Origin: an archaeon BMS3Bbin15
GTDB taxonomy: Archaea; Hydrothermarchaeota; Hydrothermarchaeia; Hydrothermarchaeales; BMS3B
Direction of reading: 5' to 3'
Assembly (NCBI GenBank): GCA_002897955.1
Contig: BDTY01000023.1
Location: 1-42,896 of the forward strand
Length of the DNA: 42,896 nucleotides
The notes beneath the pieces are model-generated. The model did not search any database and had not been told where the DNA came from. It was given only the letters and a program-made list of their open reading frames with translations. Position numbers and translations under genes: made by a program. This document shows positions 1 to 7,603 of the stretch, one piece after another. Position 1 is the first letter of the stretch; every line of letters begins with the position of its first letter.

Positions 1-201
1 GATGACTCATATAAAGAAAGAAGCGAATGCGAAAGGATTAACGATTATATCAAAGACACTGTAAAGTTCAATGTGAAAGGGATACCCAATGATTCAAAGG
101 AACTTTACAGTAAACTCAGCTTCGTGGCATACCAGATGATGATTCTTAACAATATACAAAATGGAATAGAGCCTGTTAATTCTTTTGCCAGATATTTCTG
201 A
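1..201 (+). CDS. IS4-type DDE transposase, C-terminal fragment (partial)
   Basis: An open frame enters from the left edge and stops with TGA at 199-201, giving the last 66 residues of a protein. It contains Y4-x2-R7-x3-E11-x6-K18 (fragment numbering), which is the Y-(2)-R-(3)-E-(6)-K signature around the catalytic Glu of IS4-group transposases. The earlier catalytic Asp residues would lie outside the window, so integrity cannot be judged. No terminal inverted repeat was recognised in the 200 bases that follow. The YREK match is seen directly; the assignment to the IS4 group is inference from that motif. Confidence 0.7.
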   Translation, partial: DDSYKERSECERINDYIKDTVKFNVKGIPNDSKELYSKLSFVAYQMMILNNIQNGIEPVNSFARYF

Positions 202-418
202 AATTGCACTGTTAAATATAGGGAGAAGAAGTCTGAATTAGTGAAAACCATGTAAAAATATCGGCTTTTGGTGTCTGATGCAGGGTGAGGGAGGAAGTTG
301 ACTGATTAAAAGACCACAGTTCCACTGATTTTCTATAAATTTTAGCTGGAAGATATAGGAGAAGGAGTTTCGAATTGATATTATCCAATTAGAACCAGAG
401 TTTTAAGGGGGTAATTGG

Positions 419-730
419 ATGGTCTCCATAATGCTATACATTAACGAATACATATTTAAGGCAGAAAATCTAAATGTAAAAAGAGTTAATATGGTAGATT
501 TTACCTATCTGAAGAATTTTACCGCAAAGTGCATATACTGTTCAAATATTATAATGAAGTGGAATTACAGTGGTGCAGAACTCAATATGTTCTGTGCTCT
601 TTCAAAGGATATGCGCTCAGAGAGATGCGATTTCTTTGACCTTATTAAAGTTGTGACATGCAATAAATGCGGAGAAAGGTGTGAGACAAATACAAAATAC
701 TGTTCAAATTGTGGTTCCCTTCTGAAGTAA
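419..730 (+). CDS. Small protein with C-terminal zinc ribbon
   Basis: This 103-residue protein is of unknown function. The C-terminus carries CNKCG and CSNCG knuckles about 17 residues apart, a classic zinc ribbon. Upstream, CIYC (near residue 38) and further Cys at about 58 and 69 could form a second metal site. The ATG at 419 follows a GGGGGT purine tract at 7-base spacing, while an internal Met at residue 25 is an alternative start. The 217 bases before it hold no gene that I can see. It converges on the UPF0146 gene with only 1 base between them. It may bind nucleic acid or a protein partner, but nothing more specific is supported. Confidence 0.6.
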   Translation: MVSIMLYINEYIFKAENLNVKRVNMVDFTYLKNFTAKCIYCSNIIMKWNYSGAELNMFCALSKDMRSERCDFFDLIKVVTCNKCGERCETNTKYCSNCGSLLK

Positions 731-731
731 T

Positions 732-1112
732 CTACCCCTTCATTATGTAGAAGAACTCCCTTCCATAGTTAACAAGCTTTAAACCTTCGATATCGAAGCA
801 GCAGTCACCAGAAAAAGGTCGAATAATTAAATCTGCCTTCACAGAACTGGCAATTCTTTTCAGAGCAGGATAGAGTTCCGGTTCTGGTCTGAGAGCATAT
901 ATAAGCTCTGCTCCTCTATAAATCTCCAGTTCGGGGTTAAATATATCATCTCTATCAATGCCCTTCAAATCTTTAATGTCAACTCCAGTTACCTCACCAT
1001 CAATCTTTTCCTTTAGTTTTGTCAGTACTTCAGTATAATTACCAACACCAACTTCGATAATTTTACTGGCTGAAGAATAGTTCTTCAGGATATACTCTAA
1101 AATCTCCTGCAT
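732..1112 (-). CDS. UPF0146 family protein
   Basis: This matches the archaeal UPF0146 family (about 130 residues, function unknown). The N-terminal half carries IIEVGVGNY followed by a VTGVDI strand, the glycine-rich loop and acidic strand end of a Rossmann/SAM-binding fold, so a methyltransferase-like origin is plausible. A longer reading to 1187 is possible, but I chose the Met at 1112 because it follows an AAGGT ribosome-binding site and because the longer form would overlap the start of the divergent rimI gene. The family assignment comes from recalled sequence character. Confidence 0.65.
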   Translation of the reverse strand: MQEILEYILKNYSSASKIIEVGVGNYTEVLTKLKEKIDGEVTGVDIKDLKGIDRDDIFNPELEIYRGAELIYALRPEPELYPALKRIASSVKADLIIRPFSGDCCFDIEGLKLVNYGREFFYIMKG

Positions 1113-1164
1113 TACCTTAGAAAAAAATTTAACACTATAAAGCAATAGCTTAAAAGGTGCATAA

Positions 1165-1602
1165 ATGTTGATTATAAGGAAATTCACACCAGCCGATATC
1201 TCAGATGTTTATAAGGTGGAAGTTGAGAGTTTCGAAGACCCGTATCATCCAATATTTCTTATGAATCTCTATGAGCTCCATGGCGACATGTTTTTTGTGG
1301 CAGAATGGGCGGGCAAAATTGTGGGCTATATTATTGCAAGAAAGGTAGGTGATAGCGGTCATATAATAGCAATAGCTGTGGCAAAAAATCTCAGAAAAGA
1401 GGGTATTGGCAGAATGCTTATGGAAACTGTTGAGAAAATACTTTTAAGAAAAGGAGTTAGAGAAATATGGCTTGAAGTCAGAGTTTCGAATAAAGAAGCT
1501 ATTGGGTTCTACACCAGACTTGGCTACTCTCTGGCAGGTGTGCAGGAATATTACTATGCTGATGGAGAAGATGCACTTATTCTGAAAAAACACTTCTATT
1601 AA
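1165..1602 (+). CDS. rimI: N-terminal acetyltransferase, RimI/Ard1-like (GNAT)
   Basis: A 145-residue GNAT acetyltransferase that transfers acetyl from acetyl-CoA to the alpha-amino group of proteins. In archaea this family acts broadly on N-termini, and a ribosomal protein S18-type target is the bacterial case. It shows the acetyl-CoA binding segment AVAKNLRKEGIG (R/Q-x-x-G-x-G/A type), a later motif with VSNKEAIGFYTRLGY, and IIRKFTPADI at the start, all typical of RimI. The ATG at 1165 follows AAGGTG. The length is normal for the family. It is divergent from UPF0146, with 52 bases between the chosen starts. Confidence 0.85.
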   Translation: MLIIRKFTPADISDVYKVEVESFEDPYHPIFLMNLYELHGDMFFVAEWAGKIVGYIIARKVGDSGHIIAIAVAKNLRKEGIGRMLMETVEKILLRKGVREIWLEVRVSNKEAIGFYTRLGYSLAGVQEYYYADGEDALILKKHFY

Positions 1603-1615
1603 AGTAAAGAAAATA

Positions 1616-1924
1616 TTATACCTGAATTATGCCAAGACCAATGATTCCCCATATAATCAGAAGTAGACCGGCAATTCTCACAGCTGTCTCAGCTATATTC
1701 TTACCCACAGATATCAGAGCAAGGCCAATTATTACTGGCAGGGCTATGTCTGGAAATGCATGTGTTTTTATTATGTAGTATTCATATCCAGCGAAGATTA
1801 TAAATATAAGACCCACAGCTTTTACGACAAAGCCGACTATTCTCGAAGCAACAAATATCAGTACAATACCAACAATAATTTTAAATATTGGCATTGCAAT
1901 AGGCACAGCAGTTGGTACATCCAT
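1616..1924 (-). CDS. Small multipass membrane protein
   Basis: This 102-residue, very hydrophobic protein has three or four predicted membrane segments (about residues 12-32, 33-50, 60-78 and 82-100) separated by short loops with single charges. There are no catalytic motifs. It is transcribed away from the hypothetical gene at 1971, and the 46-base gap between them must hold both promoters. I do not recognise the family. It resembles the many short archaeal membrane proteins without known role. Confidence 0.55.
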   Translation of the reverse strand: MDVPTAVPIAMPIFKIIVGIVLIFVASRIVGFVVKAVGLIFIIFAGYEYYIIKTHAFPDIALPVIIGLALISVGKNIAETAVRIAGLLLIIWGIIGLGIIQV

Positions 1925-1970
1925 AATTTAACTTAATAACTAACTGATTGAAATACCTTTTGGTGATTAA

Positions 1971-2717
1971 ATGATTGAAGCAAATTTTTTAACTGAGAGT
2001 ATGGGAAATAGCAGTTATGCAGTTGAAAGAAGTCTTAAGAAACTTGTGGAGGATATAGAGAGAGATAAAGATGTTGAACTTGTTGGAAAAGATGTGGGTG
2101 AAGTGAAAAAAGAAGAAGGCTCATATACAGGTATAGTTGAGCTGGAGCTTCAATTCAGTGATATGAAAAGTTTTATCAGAGGAGTTATAAAGTATCCTCC
2201 AAGTGCTATCCTTCTGAACTCTCCTGCAGAAATAACTATGAGCAGAGAGGAGTTCCAGCAGCTTCTTGCTTTTACAGGGAGTGTAATAAGGGACCTTTAT
2301 TCACACTATCATGCCGGATTTGTGTTTGAAGATATTGAAGAAGAGTTCACTCCTGTTGATGAGGAGGAGATTGATTCTATTCTTGACCATGGCGCTGTAA
2401 GAGTGGGTGTACTTATTGAAAACGAGGATGAAGATTTTAATACCATTATTTCAAGAGTTATTGAGTCTATAAGTGGTGATGTGGAATACATTAAGGCTGA
2501 GGAGATGAAACTTGAGGCAGGCAGGGTTGTTGCTCTTGACCTTTTAATAGAGCCTCCAAGCAGTGTGTTTGACCTGGTGCTGAAATACGTGCCTATGGTT
2601 ATAAAAGTTGTGGAGCCTGAAGAGATAACTCTGAGTATGCTTGATATACAGGATATCAGTACAAGTATTGCTGAAGTGATAAATGATGTTATGATTCAAA
2701 ATGCAGTATTTAAGTGA
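1971..2717 (+). CDS. Conserved-type hypothetical protein, paired with TPR protein
   Basis: This 248-residue soluble, strongly acidic protein has no motif I recognise. It has two similar-looking alpha/beta stretches, residues 48-110 (a long strand then IKYPPSAILLNSPAEITMS) and 140-225 (VRVGVLIE, then LLIEPPSSVFDLVLKYVPMVIKVVEPEEIT). Each contains a PPS turn followed by hydrophobic segments and an xPxEIT ending, suggesting an internal duplication. The ATG at 1971 follows GGTGAT. The stop overlaps the GTG start of the TPR gene, so the two are translationally coupled and probably work together. Confidence 0.55.
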   Translation: MIEANFLTESMGNSSYAVERSLKKLVEDIERDKDVELVGKDVGEVKKEEGSYTGIVELELQFSDMKSFIRGVIKYPPSAILLNSPAEITMSREEFQQLLAFTGSVIRDLYSHYHAGFVFEDIEEEFTPVDEEEIDSILDHGAVRVGVLIENEDEDFNTIISRVIESISGDVEYIKAEEMKLEAGRVVALDLLIEPPSSVFDLVLKYVPMVIKVVEPEEITLSMLDIQDISTSIAEVINDVMIQNAVFK

Positions 2718-3781
2718 TTGAAATGAATGGACTAAATGACGTTATAACTGGATTAGAGAAGGATATTGATGATGTCAGAGGGAAGGGAGAAGAAGAGGCA
2801 AAGATTAGAATTAAGCTGGGTTTTGCCTATGCTGTCAGTGGAGAGATAGAAAAGGCAGAGAAGGAATACAGTAAGGCTTTTGAGATTTACAGAAAGCTGA
2901 AAAATGACTCAGGGAAGGCGACCTGCTATGGTAACCTTGGAGTTATATATGGAATGAAAGAGGACTTTGAAAAGGCTATGGAATATTACAATAAAGCTCT
3001 TGAGTTACATGATAAGCTGGGACTTAAAAAGGAAGCAGCCCAGGATTATATCAATCTGTCTCTTGTAAATAAAAGTATAAATAATCTTGAGGAAGCAGAA
3101 AAACTTCTAAAAAGTGCCCTTGATATTATACTTGAGGTAGAGGATAAGGAAAAACTTGCATCAGTATATTCTCTCCTGGGTAAGCTAAAATTTGATATGG
3201 AAAAATTTGATAAATCGGCTATCTATTTCAGTAAGGCTGAGGATATCTATGAGGAAATAGAGGATAATGAAGCCTGTGCTCTTGGAGCCATTAATCTCGC
3301 ATCTGCTCTTCAGGCACAGACAAAGCTTGAGGAGGCAGAGAAAAGCTATATTAAAGCCTTCAATATGCTAAAAGAACTCAATCGTGCTGAGTTTTCAAAG
3401 GCTGCTCTGGGGCTTTTTGAAATTTATATAATATATGCGATTTCTGACTACAATCATAATAAAAATTATAAGGAGAAGATGAAACAGGCCTATGGTTTTC
3501 TAAAAGATGCTGGTGCCCAGGAAGCTCTTGAAGGTATAATAAAGAATTTCAATGGCCTCCTTAAAGTAAATCCAGGTTTTGTTGAGGTGGCAGTAAAAGA
3601 GTCAATCTGTCTGGGTGAGGGAGCTCTGGAAACTCTCAGGCCTCTTGAGATAGCCGCACAGAAAATTGAGAAAGGTGAAACCTCTCTGGAAGATGTTGAC
3701 ATGGAATACAGAGATGTGGTGGGTAGCATACTTGAAAGGATTAAGCATTCTTCCCCTTTATCATCTCACAAAACTGGCTGA
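2714..3781 (+). CDS. Tetratricopeptide-repeat protein
   Basis: A 355-residue protein. From about residue 20 to 230 it is built of TPR helix pairs of roughly 40 residues with A/G/Y consensus positions (for example YGNLGVIYGMKEDFEKAMEY), closest to the Rapsyn/PilF-like extended TPR type. The C-terminal 120 residues are helical without clear repeats. TPR arrays are protein-binding scaffolds. The GTG at 2714 overlaps the previous stop, and an ATG at 2723 is the alternative start. The 3' end overlaps the convergent zinc-protein gene by 41 bases. The partner is probably the upstream hypothetical protein. Confidence 0.75.
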   Translation: MIEMNGLNDVITGLEKDIDDVRGKGEEEAKIRIKLGFAYAVSGEIEKAEKEYSKAFEIYRKLKNDSGKATCYGNLGVIYGMKEDFEKAMEYYNKALELHDKLGLKKEAAQDYINLSLVNKSINNLEEAEKLLKSALDIILEVEDKEKLASVYSLLGKLKFDMEKFDKSAIYFSKAEDIYEEIEDNEACALGAINLASALQAQTKLEEAEKSYIKAFNMLKELNRAEFSKAALGLFEIYIIYAISDYNHNKNYKEKMKQAYGFLKDAGAQEALEGIIKNFNGLLKVNPGFVEVAVKESICLGEGALETLRPLEIAAQKIEKGETSLEDVDMEYRDVVGSILERIKHSSPLSSHKTG

Positions 3782-4061
3782 AACTTATTTCTTTTCCTGA
3801 AGTTTCTTTAAGTACATATTCCTCATCATCTACTTTCCCTTTCAGAGAATCAACAAGGAAGACTGTTCGGCTGTTTTTTTTAAGTTCTTCATAATTTTTA
3901 CTTTTTATGAGTGCTCTGAGTTCAAAAAGAAATCTTGGTGTCTCTATTTCTGAATCAAAGCAGTTCCTGCACAGCACTCTGCCTGTTCTCAGCCTGTGAT
4001 AAATATCCCTGACTATCTCTTTACCACAGAAACTGCATTCAATCTTCAGATTTTCTGACAT
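3741..4061 (-). CDS. Small zinc-binding protein next to Mrp ATPase
   Basis: This 106-residue protein starts with CSFCGKEI and, about 20 residues later, CRNCFDSE, so two CxxC knuckles are likely to form one zinc site. The rest is charged and alpha/beta. The ATG lies inside the end of the Mrp/ApbC gene (23-base overlap), which suggests translational coupling and co-expression with that Fe-S carrier. Its 3' end overlaps the TPR gene on the other strand. I do not recognise a family beyond 'zinc finger'. Confidence 0.55.
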   Translation of the reverse strand: MSENLKIECSFCGKEIVRDIYHRLRTGRVLCRNCFDSEIETPRFLFELRALIKSKNYEELKKNSRTVFLVDSLKGKVDDEEYVLKETSGKEISFSQFCEMIKGKNA

Positions 4062-4851
4062 ATTCTTCGACCTCCTCTACTATCTTCCAGAAGACTTCTG
4101 CTGCTACTGAGGTATTATCTGTGACGAAGGGTATGCCTTCTTCACTGAGTTTGCCCACTGTTGCCTCTATAGGTAATCTTCCCAGCAATTTCAGTCTGTA
4201 TTTCTTTAAAAATCTGTCTATGTTGCCTCTCGGAAAAATTTCTTCTCTGGTGCCGCAGCTCTTGCATATATGATAGCTCATATTCTCTATAAGACCTATC
4301 AGAGGCACTTCCATCTTGTTCAGAAGTTCAACACTTTTTGTAGCGTCCATGAGAGCAATATCCTGGGGTGTGGTTACAACAATTGCACCTGTTATTTCAG
4401 GAAGTACCTGCATAACAGTTAATATCCCATCTCCTGTGCCGGGGGGCAGGTCTATTATGAGATAATCGAGATTTTCCCATACCACATCTCTGAGGAAGTT
4501 TACTATAGCTTTTATTACCATTGGACCGCGCCATGCGACAGGCTCCGAGAAATAGTCGAGCAGAGCTTCCATGGAAATTACCTTCACATTATAAGCTTCA
4601 AGAGGATATATCCTGTCGTCAAGAACCTCGGGTTTAACAGCATTCAGCCCGAAAAATCTTGTAATATTTGGGCCAGTTATATCTGCATCAAGAAGGCCAA
4701 CTTTTGAATCTCTTGCTGCAAGAGCATAGGCAAGACTTGCCGAGATTGTGCTTTTACCAACCCCGCCTTTTCCGCCTACAACAATAATCACATTCTTTAC
4801 TCTTGCCATATTCTCAATTATCATACTCTGAAAATCGCTTCTATCTTCCAT
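4039..4851 (-). CDS. apbC: Mrp/ApbC/Nbp35-family P-loop ATPase, Fe-S cluster carrier
   Basis: A 270-residue cytosolic ATPase of the Mrp/ApbC family, which binds and delivers [4Fe-4S] clusters. Seen: deviant Walker A GGKGGVGKST near residues 26-35, the switch LLDADITGPN, Walker B with LIIDLPPGTGD, and a CKSC pair near residue 205, the CxxC that bridges a cluster between subunits. A TTG at 4875 would add 8 residues. I prefer the ATG at 4851 because no ribosome-binding site supports TTG. An AT-rich TATA-like stretch at 4915-4926 suits its own promoter downstream of dsrB. Its place directly after dsrAB suggests a role in loading siroheme-[4Fe-4S] enzymes (inference). Confidence 0.85.
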   Translation of the reverse strand: MEDRSDFQSMIIENMARVKNVIIVVGGKGGVGKSTISASLAYALAARDSKVGLLDADITGPNITRFFGLNAVKPEVLDDRIYPLEAYNVKVISMEALLDYFSEPVAWRGPMVIKAIVNFLRDVVWENLDYLIIDLPPGTGDGILTVMQVLPEITGAIVVTTPQDIALMDATKSVELLNKMEVPLIGLIENMSYHICKSCGTREEIFPRGNIDRFLKKYRLKLLGRLPIEATVGKLSEEGIPFVTDNTSVAAEVFWKIVEEVEEYVRKSED

Positions 4852-4944
4852 GCCAGAGCAAAAAAAAGTTAACAAAGTAATCCTAATTAAAATCAGACAA
4901 AATAAAAATCAGATTAAAAATATAAAGAAAAAAACAGATGGTTT

Positions 4945-6024
4945 TTACACCATCTTGAAGTTTGTACCCTTTCTGTATGTCTCAACACTGAAAATCCAGT
5001 CATCAATGCTCTTGTCACTGAATGGGATATCAGTTATCTGGAAGAATTTCTCCCAGCCGATGCGCTCTATCCACTCACCAATTCTCTCGTCTTCTTCAGC
5101 ATTGGCTTTGTAGATATCCACAATCTTCCTGACAACCTTAACAACATTTTTCCAGTGTGGTGGTTCATTTGGCATGAAGGGTATTATCAGGCGTGCAAGA
5201 AGCGGTCCCTTTCTTGTATTGGATACTTTTCCGCCAACCCAGATGCTTATACCATCATACTCAGGGTTATGTATTGGGATACCTTCACACATACTATAGC
5301 AGATACCACAGTACATACACTTCTCTTCGGCAATAGTAATGCTCTTTGGATTGCCTTTCTTTGGTTTTATTGCATATTTTGGACATGACTTGATCAGGTC
5401 AGGCACAGAGCAGAACTTCTCAACTATCTCATCAATCACAGTTGGTACTTTTCTGTGCATACCTATTATGGCTATATCACTGGCATGAGTGGCTCCGCAC
5501 ATGTTAAGGCAGCCTGAAACAGCTATCTTTATTCTCTCCGGGAAAGCATTGTTGTCCTTGAACTCCTCATAGAACTCTTCATAGAGAGCCTTTGTTATTG
5601 AGGGAGAGTCTGTAGCTGGAGTATGGCAGTGAGTCCAGCCGACACACTGAATTATTGCCTTCAGGCTGTGGTCAGTGCCGCCAACAGGGAAACCCATAGC
5701 CTCAACGTCTTTTATAACACTGTCGACATCTTCGGCTTTGGGTACTATAAAGCTCACATTGTGTCTTGAGGTGAACTTTATGTAGCCTTCGCAATACTTA
5801 TCGGCTATATCACAGAGTTTGTGCACAGTTTCTGCTGCAACATACTTTGGTATAGCTGCTCTTACAGTATAGGCTTCATCTCCGCTCTCTGCCACATGCT
5901 TTATCACACCGCCCTTTATATGCTCGTGGTATTTCCACTTGCCATAATTCCTCTTGGATACAGGCGGTAAAAATTCCTTATAATCCGGTGGTCCAAAATC
6001 TAGGTCATCAAAACTCAGTGCCAT
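4945..6024 (-). CDS. dsrB: Dissimilatory sulfite reductase beta subunit
   Basis: The beta subunit of DsrAB, the cytoplasmic siroheme enzyme that reduces sulfite with six electrons, has 359 residues here, close to the usual length. The siroheme-[4Fe-4S] ligands are complete: C127-x5-C133 (CVGWTHC) and C172-x3-C176 (CLNMC). An inserted ferredoxin domain holds C214-P and C236-x2-C239-x2-C242-x3-C246 for a second cluster. The start region (DFGPPDYKEFLPP, NYGKWKYHE) and the NEPPHWKNVVK segment read like archaeal DsrB. One base separates it from dsrA. No dsrD-like gene follows. Confidence 0.93.
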   Translation of the reverse strand: MALSFDDLDFGPPDYKEFLPPVSKRNYGKWKYHEHIKGGVIKHVAESGDEAYTVRAAIPKYVAAETVHKLCDIADKYCEGYIKFTSRHNVSFIVPKAEDVDSVIKDVEAMGFPVGGTDHSLKAIIQCVGWTHCHTPATDSPSITKALYEEFYEEFKDNNAFPERIKIAVSGCLNMCGATHASDIAIIGMHRKVPTVIDEIVEKFCSVPDLIKSCPKYAIKPKKGNPKSITIAEEKCMYCGICYSMCEGIPIHNPEYDGISIWVGGKVSNTRKGPLLARLIIPFMPNEPPHWKNVVKVVRKIVDIYKANAEEDERIGEWIERIGWEKFFQITDIPFSDKSIDDWIFSVETYRKGTNFKMV

Positions 6025-6025
6025 T

Positions 6026-7171
6026 TTACTCTACCTCCCCTGGCCAATAGAACCAGAAGGGATTTGCCCTTGGTCTTGTTATCATCTGGGGTACAGGGTC
6101 TATTCCCAGTTTTTTACCGACTTCAAATAAGAATTTACCAAAACCAATTCTGTATATGGCTTCGCCAACTCTTTCCTTTGGATTCCCTATTTCATCCCAC
6201 CAATCCTGGATGCCTACTATTATTTCAATCAGCCTGGTGTATGGTGCTTCAACCTTTATGAATGGTATGAGTGTCCAGCCCAGAAAAGCGCCTATTCTAC
6301 CTCTTGCTCTGGCGCCTATGAGGATTGTTGCTCCCTTATCATCACCGGGTCTGAGTGCCTTGGGAAACTCATTAATGCAGTACATGCATCTTGTGCAATT
6401 TCCCATATCTATATCAAGTTTCCCATTCTCGTAGCTCATACAACTTGTAGGACACTTGTTGACTACCTTCAGAATTTTCTCTTCTGGATACTCCTTTAGA
6501 ATATCCTGATCTATCTTGATAGCATCTCTGAAGTTGCCGATTACAGCAAAATCACTCCTTGCAGTTGCAGCTACGCAGTCATTTGGACACCCTGAAATTT
6601 TGATTTTCCATTTATATGGAAATCTTGGACGGTGAATATCCTCTATAAAGCGCATTGTTAAGACCTGATAGAGATCAAGAGTATCGATATTGCTGTATTC
6701 GCAGATAGCAGGACCTCCACAGGCTGCAAGCGTTCTCACGTCACCGCCACTTCCACCGAAGTCATAGTGAAGCTTCGCCAGCGCTTCAAAAGCAGGCTCT
6801 ATATTCTCTGTCTCAACACCCACAAGCTGCAGATTTCCAGTGGCACCGTGGAAGTTAAGAAGTCCGCTTCCATATTTTGTCCAGACATCTACAACCTTTC
6901 TAAGTGATTCTGTTTTGTAGAACCAGCCTGCAGGCTCGATTATTCTGAATATATGGGAACTTCCAAGAACTTCTGGCATGTCTGAAAGTCTTCCTATTAC
7001 TCCTGCATCATAACCTGGGTAGCCCACCATTCCGCCGTGTTTGAAATGGGTCCTTTTATCTTCTAAAGCTTTATTGTAGATTTCCACTAAACCAGTGTAG
7101 CCGGCTTTTTTCCACTCGGTAACATAGCTCGGCCACTTCCCCTTTTCAAGTTCTTCAACTGGCCTTGTCAT
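6026..7171 (-). CDS. dsrA: Dissimilatory sulfite reductase alpha subunit
   Basis: The alpha subunit of DsrAB, 381 residues, about 35 shorter than Archaeoglobus DsrA. The loss is mainly in the N-terminal segment before THFKHGG and at the C-terminal tail. Siroheme-cluster cysteines are present as CGGPAIC (C-x5-C) and CPNDC (C-x3-C). The ferredoxin domain has CPTSC and CTRCMYC followed by INEFPKALRPGD. Conserved GWFYKTESLR and NFHGATGN segments agree with the family. I chose the ATG at 7171 because AGGAGGT lies 6 bases upstream. An in-frame ATG at 7177 directly abuts that site. It is the first gene of the dsrAB transcript. Confidence 0.93.
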   Translation of the reverse strand: MTRPVEELEKGKWPSYVTEWKKAGYTGLVEIYNKALEDKRTHFKHGGMVGYPGYDAGVIGRLSDMPEVLGSSHIFRIIEPAGWFYKTESLRKVVDVWTKYGSGLLNFHGATGNLQLVGVETENIEPAFEALAKLHYDFGGSGGDVRTLAACGGPAICEYSNIDTLDLYQVLTMRFIEDIHRPRFPYKWKIKISGCPNDCVAATARSDFAVIGNFRDAIKIDQDILKEYPEEKILKVVNKCPTSCMSYENGKLDIDMGNCTRCMYCINEFPKALRPGDDKGATILIGARARGRIGAFLGWTLIPFIKVEAPYTRLIEIIVGIQDWWDEIGNPKERVGEAIYRIGFGKFLFEVGKKLGIDPVPQMITRPRANPFWFYWPGEVE

Positions 7172-7222
7172 AAACATACCTCCTATGTTTCAAACTGTAT
7201 ATCTTTAATATATAAAATTTTT
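7172..7222 (-). promoter_or_regulatory. dsrAB promoter and ribosome-binding site
   Basis: On the minus strand a TATA box (TTTATATATTAAA, about 7206-7218) precedes dsrA. A transcript starting about 25 bases on would carry a short leader with AGGAGGT at 7178-7184. The gap between it and the ferredoxin stop is A+T-rich. This is the only strong promoter I see ahead of dsrA. Confidence 0.5.
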
Positions 7223-7348
7223 GTTTTCTAATCGGTGTTGCACTGGTCTAATATACCATAGCTAAGTTACAGTATACCATTAATTTAAAATTAAGAAAAT
7301 ATTAAATATTTACCCAAAATGTTAAAAAAATTTTAAAGAATAGAGGGT

Positions 7349-7522
7349 TTATTCACATGTAATTGCTTGGACTGGACAGGCTTCTGCAATTTCATCGCAG
7401 GTTGCACAGTCATCGCACTTTACATTGCTTTTATCATCAACTACTTCAAAACAATCTGGGTCCATACTTTCACATGTTCCACATCCAACACATGCTTCCT
7501 GATCAACAACTGGTCTTGCCAT
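7349..7522 (-). CDS. Small Cys-rich ferredoxin
   Basis: A 57-residue ferredoxin found by reading the minus strand. C11-x2-C14-x2-C17 together with C49-P is the ligand set of one [4Fe-4S] cluster. Extra cysteines at 24, 36, 39, 42 and 56, including CDDCATC, could serve a second cluster or a disulfide. The ATG follows GAGGTGA at good spacing, and a TATA-like CTTTAAATA lies near 7571-7579. It is the gene just upstream of dsrA in the same direction, separated by 177 bases that carry the dsr promoter. It is a likely electron donor to DsrAB or to other reductases. The donor role is inference. Confidence 0.85.
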   Translation of the reverse strand: MARPVVDQEACVGCGTCESMDPDCFEVVDDKSNVKCDDCATCDEIAEACPVQAITCE

Positions 7523-7603
7523 ATATAAATCACCTCACGGATTTTCTGCTCTACCTTAAGGGCTATTAGTATTTAAAGATTACTGTTTTAAGAGATTAAA
7601 AAA

